NCBI GenBank assembly: GCA_947506075.1
Contig: CANNNN010000014.1
Location: forward strand, 1-15,747
DNA: 15,747 nt
Source: Methylococcaceae bacterium
GTDB taxonomy: Bacteria; Pseudomonadota; Gammaproteobacteria; Methylococcales; Methylomonadaceae
Direction of reading: 5' to 3'
The position numbers were made by a program, and so were the translations under genes. Below, piece after piece: positions 13,622 to 15,747 of this stretch. Positions within the stretch are counted from its first letter, which is position 1. Each line of letters opens with the position of its first letter. Under the pieces are notes generated by a model. That model did not search any database. It was not told the DNA's origin and saw only the letters and a list, made by a program, of their open reading frames with translations.

Positions 13622-15735
13622 CAGCTGATCACCCATAACAGTAACAGTAAAGTTGCAAACGAATAGCCCAGATAAGTCCGGATATTTCCCGTTTGTATCC
13701 GCCCCACCACCTTGGCCGTGCGGTTCACCCCGCGTTCTATCGGTTCATAGAGCAACGGCCAACTATGATCATGAACCTCAAGATGATAGTGTACCGCTGC
13801 AACGTCCTGATCCATCGCACCGCGCAGGTCTTTAGTTATCCGCTCGTCAATAATCCAGACCTTGTTAAAAATGCGCCGGAACGGCATCGTAAAAGCGCTG
13901 CAACTGTATTGCATAGTCGGTGTTAAACCGCCAAAACCGCAATCCCAGGTTTCGGCCCTGCGTATTGCCATAGCCGGATTCCGACGCAAATACCAAAAAC
14001 AAACGCCGGCAGCCAGCAGCGCGCCTATCAATACCAAGGGCGGCGCATACGACGCTTGATTCGCAGAAACCGGCGCCAGCCACAACCAGCCTAAAGCGGC
14101 GTCATTCGGCAAGGATGCACCCAGTAATTGCCCGGCGACATTGTTGATCAAACCGATGATCAGGCCCGGAAAAATTCCGAACAAAAAGCACAAACCGGCC
14201 AGCAGTGCAGCACCGGTCAACATGCCCTTATCCTGAATCTCGCGAGCCTTATCGGAATACGGGGAACGGGACTGGCCCAAAAAGATCATGCCGAATACTT
14301 TGACAAAACAGGCGGCAGCCAGGGCCGCTGTGAGCGCCAGGGCGGCTGCCGAGACCGGTATCAAGCTTCGCAATACGCCGTTGTCCAGCACGTCGACCTG
14401 CAAGGCGGTCTGAAAAGCCAGCCATTCGGAAACAAAGCCGTTAAACAAGGGCAACGAAGAAATGCTCATGCAGCCGATCAAAAACAACATACTGGTCTTA
14501 GGCATCTTTTTAATCAAGCCGCCCATCAGGTCGATGTCTAATTGATGGGTTTGATGATGAATCATACCGGCCCCCAGAAACAGCAGGTTTTTAAACAGCG
14601 CGTGATTGAACGCATGCAGCAAGGCCGCCAGCAAACCCAGCGCCGCCAGTTGCGGATGCCCATTGGCCATGAAGATCATCGACAGCCCCAGCACCATGAA
14701 AATGATGCCGATATTTTCTACCGAACTGTAAGCCAGCAGCCGTTTTAAATTGGATTGCATCATCGCGTACAGGATGCCGCCCAGCGCCGAGACCGTGCCC
14801 AGGATCAGCAACACCACGCCCCATTGCCAATGCACCTCGGCCAGCAAATCATAGCAAAACCGGATCAGACCATAGAGAGCGACCTTAAGCATCACGCCGC
14901 TCATCAGCGCTGAAATATGTGACGGCGCGACCGGATGCGCTTCCGGCAGCCAGACATGCACCGGCACTATGCCGGCCTTCATGCCGAAACCCAGCAGCGC
15001 CAAGATAAAAGCGATGCTGGCCCAGGTCGACGATAACTTAGCCTCCCGCAACATATCGAATGTAAAGCCGTCAGAAAAGCTGGCCAGCACGCCAAAACCC
15101 AGAATAATGGCCAAGGCTCCGACTTCTGCCATCAATAAATAGATAAATGCGGCGCGGCGATTGGCTGGGTTTTCATGCTGAAATGCGACCAGAAAATAAC
15201 TGGCCACCGACATCAATTCCCAGGCAATCATGAAAAAGAACGCATCATCGGCCAGCAATACCAGCAACATTCCGGCGACAAACAAGCCGGTAAACAGGCC
15301 CAGCACCGCAAATGGATGCTGACTGTCCTTATAACTGTTTACATAGCCCGGCCCGTAAATGCTGACCGCAGTGACCGCAATACCGATGATCAAAAAGAAA
15401 AAACCGGACAGGCAGTCAAAGCGTACATGCCAGGGCAGCCACGGCAGGCCGAGACTGAGCTGATCGGTAACAACGGTTTGAGCGATCAATACGCTAAGGC
15501 CTGCCAATACCGCAAACACGCCGGATAAACCCAGTAACCCAAACACAGACTGGCGCAATAATATCGGAAAGTGTTTTTCCTCCAGCCAGGTCGCCATGAT
15601 GGCTGGCGGTCGCTGATTGCCAGTTGCAAATTTCCCCAGCCAATGCTTTAAAAGTCGGCGCTGATTCATGGTCAGCGCCAGCAAGCCGGAAGCAAAGCTC
15701 AGCAGAACCGCGCCATAAGCTAATACAAGGATCAT
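13621..15735 (-). CDS. hyfB: Hyf-like antiporter-type membrane subunit HyfB
   Basis: Large NuoL-like antiporter subunit (704 aa; E. coli HyfB is about 670). The proton-pathway residues are visible: E173 in MIAWELMSVASYFLVAFQ (TM5) and K253 in GFGMKAGIVPVHVWLPEAHP (TM7). PSHISALMSGVMLKVALYGL and LLHAFNHALFKNLLFLGAGM follow. The C-terminal extension contains AETWDCGFGGLTPTMQYS, typical of HyfB/HycC. It is the first gene of the operon visible here. A GTGAG ribosome binding site precedes the ATG, only 12 bases from the window edge, so the promoter lies outside. The gene appears intact. Its stop overlaps the hyfC ATG by one base. Confidence 0.93.
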   Translation of the reverse strand: MILVLAYGAVLLSFASGLLALTMNQRRLLKHWLGKFATGNQRPPAIMATWLEEKHFPILLRQSVFGLLGLSGVFAVLAGLSVLIAQTVVTDQLSLGLPWLPWHVRFDCLSGFFFLIIGIAVTAVSIYGPGYVNSYKDSQHPFAVLGLFTGLFVAGMLLVLLADDAFFFMIAWELMSVASYFLVAFQHENPANRRAAFIYLLMAEVGALAIILGFGVLASFSDGFTFDMLREAKLSSTWASIAFILALLGFGMKAGIVPVHVWLPEAHPVAPSHISALMSGVMLKVALYGLIRFCYDLLAEVHWQWGVVLLILGTVSALGGILYAMMQSNLKRLLAYSSVENIGIIFMVLGLSMIFMANGHPQLAALGLLAALLHAFNHALFKNLLFLGAGMIHHQTHQLDIDLMGGLIKKMPKTSMLFLIGCMSISSLPLFNGFVSEWLAFQTALQVDVLDNGVLRSLIPVSAAALALTAALAAACFVKVFGMIFLGQSRSPYSDKAREIQDKGMLTGAALLAGLCFLFGIFPGLIIGLINNVAGQLLGASLPNDAALGWLWLAPVSANQASYAPPLVLIGALLAAGVCFWYLRRNPAMAIRRAETWDCGFGGLTPTMQYSCSAFTMPFRRIFNKVWIIDERITKDLRGAMDQDVAAVHYHLEVHDHSWPLLYEPIERGVNRTAKVVGRIQTGNIRTYLGYSFATLLLLLWVIS

Positions 15736-15747
15736 AAAATTCTCACT

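Noticed and set aside
14128..14541. + strand open frame of 137 codons opposite hyfB
   Set aside because: Antisense shadow of a membrane protein with Gln/Lys/His-rich composition and no domain.
8291..15735. Reading the - strand cluster as respiratory complex I (nuo)
   Set aside because: The gene order, the NuoC-NuoD fusion, the HyfE-type subunit and the CxxC spacing in HyfI are of Hyf/Hyc type, and NuoA, J, E, F and G are absent.

Overview
The window looks like chromosomal DNA of a gammaproteobacterium. A Zur-type repressor sits next to an operator that matches the gammaproteobacterial Zur box, and there are a complete Pqi lipid-transport operon, RimO, and a Hyf-like membrane complex. The many structured interspersed repeats and the Hyf-like cluster would suit a Methylococcales methanotroph such as Methylobacter or Methylomonas. 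That placement is an inference from general familiarity and is not proven by the sequence.

Left part, + strand. After a 198-base leader holding a nested palindrome (10-49) and a 12-bp tandem duplication (95-118) comes rimO (199-1509), which methylthiolates ribosomal protein S12. A near-perfect Zur operator (1606-1628) covers the putative -10 box of zur (1652-2158). The zur stop overlaps the ATG of a TonB-dependent receptor of ZnuD type by one base. That receptor is a wreck: a stop in the signal peptide, a large internal deletion and a frameshift leave only the plug and scraps of the barrel (2158-2719). Right behind it is a 310-bp non-autonomous transposon (MITE) with 15-bp terminal inverted repeats and a short target duplication (2741-3050).

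Middle part, + strand. The pqi operon (3241-6754) has two separate half-size pqiA genes, a three-MCE-domain pqiB and the lipoprotein gene pqiC. Together they should build a trans-periplasmic lipid-transport bridge. It is followed by a tRNA-Lys(CUU) gene with a recognisable promoter and terminator.

Right part, - strand. A DUF2490 outer-membrane protein (7265-7975) stands alone next to a 67-bp palindromic repeat. Then comes a six-gene Hyf/complex-I-like operon, transcribed from beyond the right edge in the order hyfB-hyfC-hyfE-hyfF-hyfG-hyfI. Its membrane arm has two antiporter-like subunits (HyfB, HyfF), a NuoH-like subunit (HyfC) and HyfE. Its peripheral arm has a fused NuoC/NuoD-like HyfG and an FeS subunit HyfI. 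HyfG lacks the nickel-iron cysteines (RVSGDT where hydrogenases have RVCGxC, and no C-terminal DPCxxC), and no ferredoxin-like NuoI/HyfH gene is present in the window. The complex is therefore probably not a hydrogenase. It resembles the energy-converting hydrogenase-related (Ehr) complexes, whose substrate is unknown, and is the most interesting item here.
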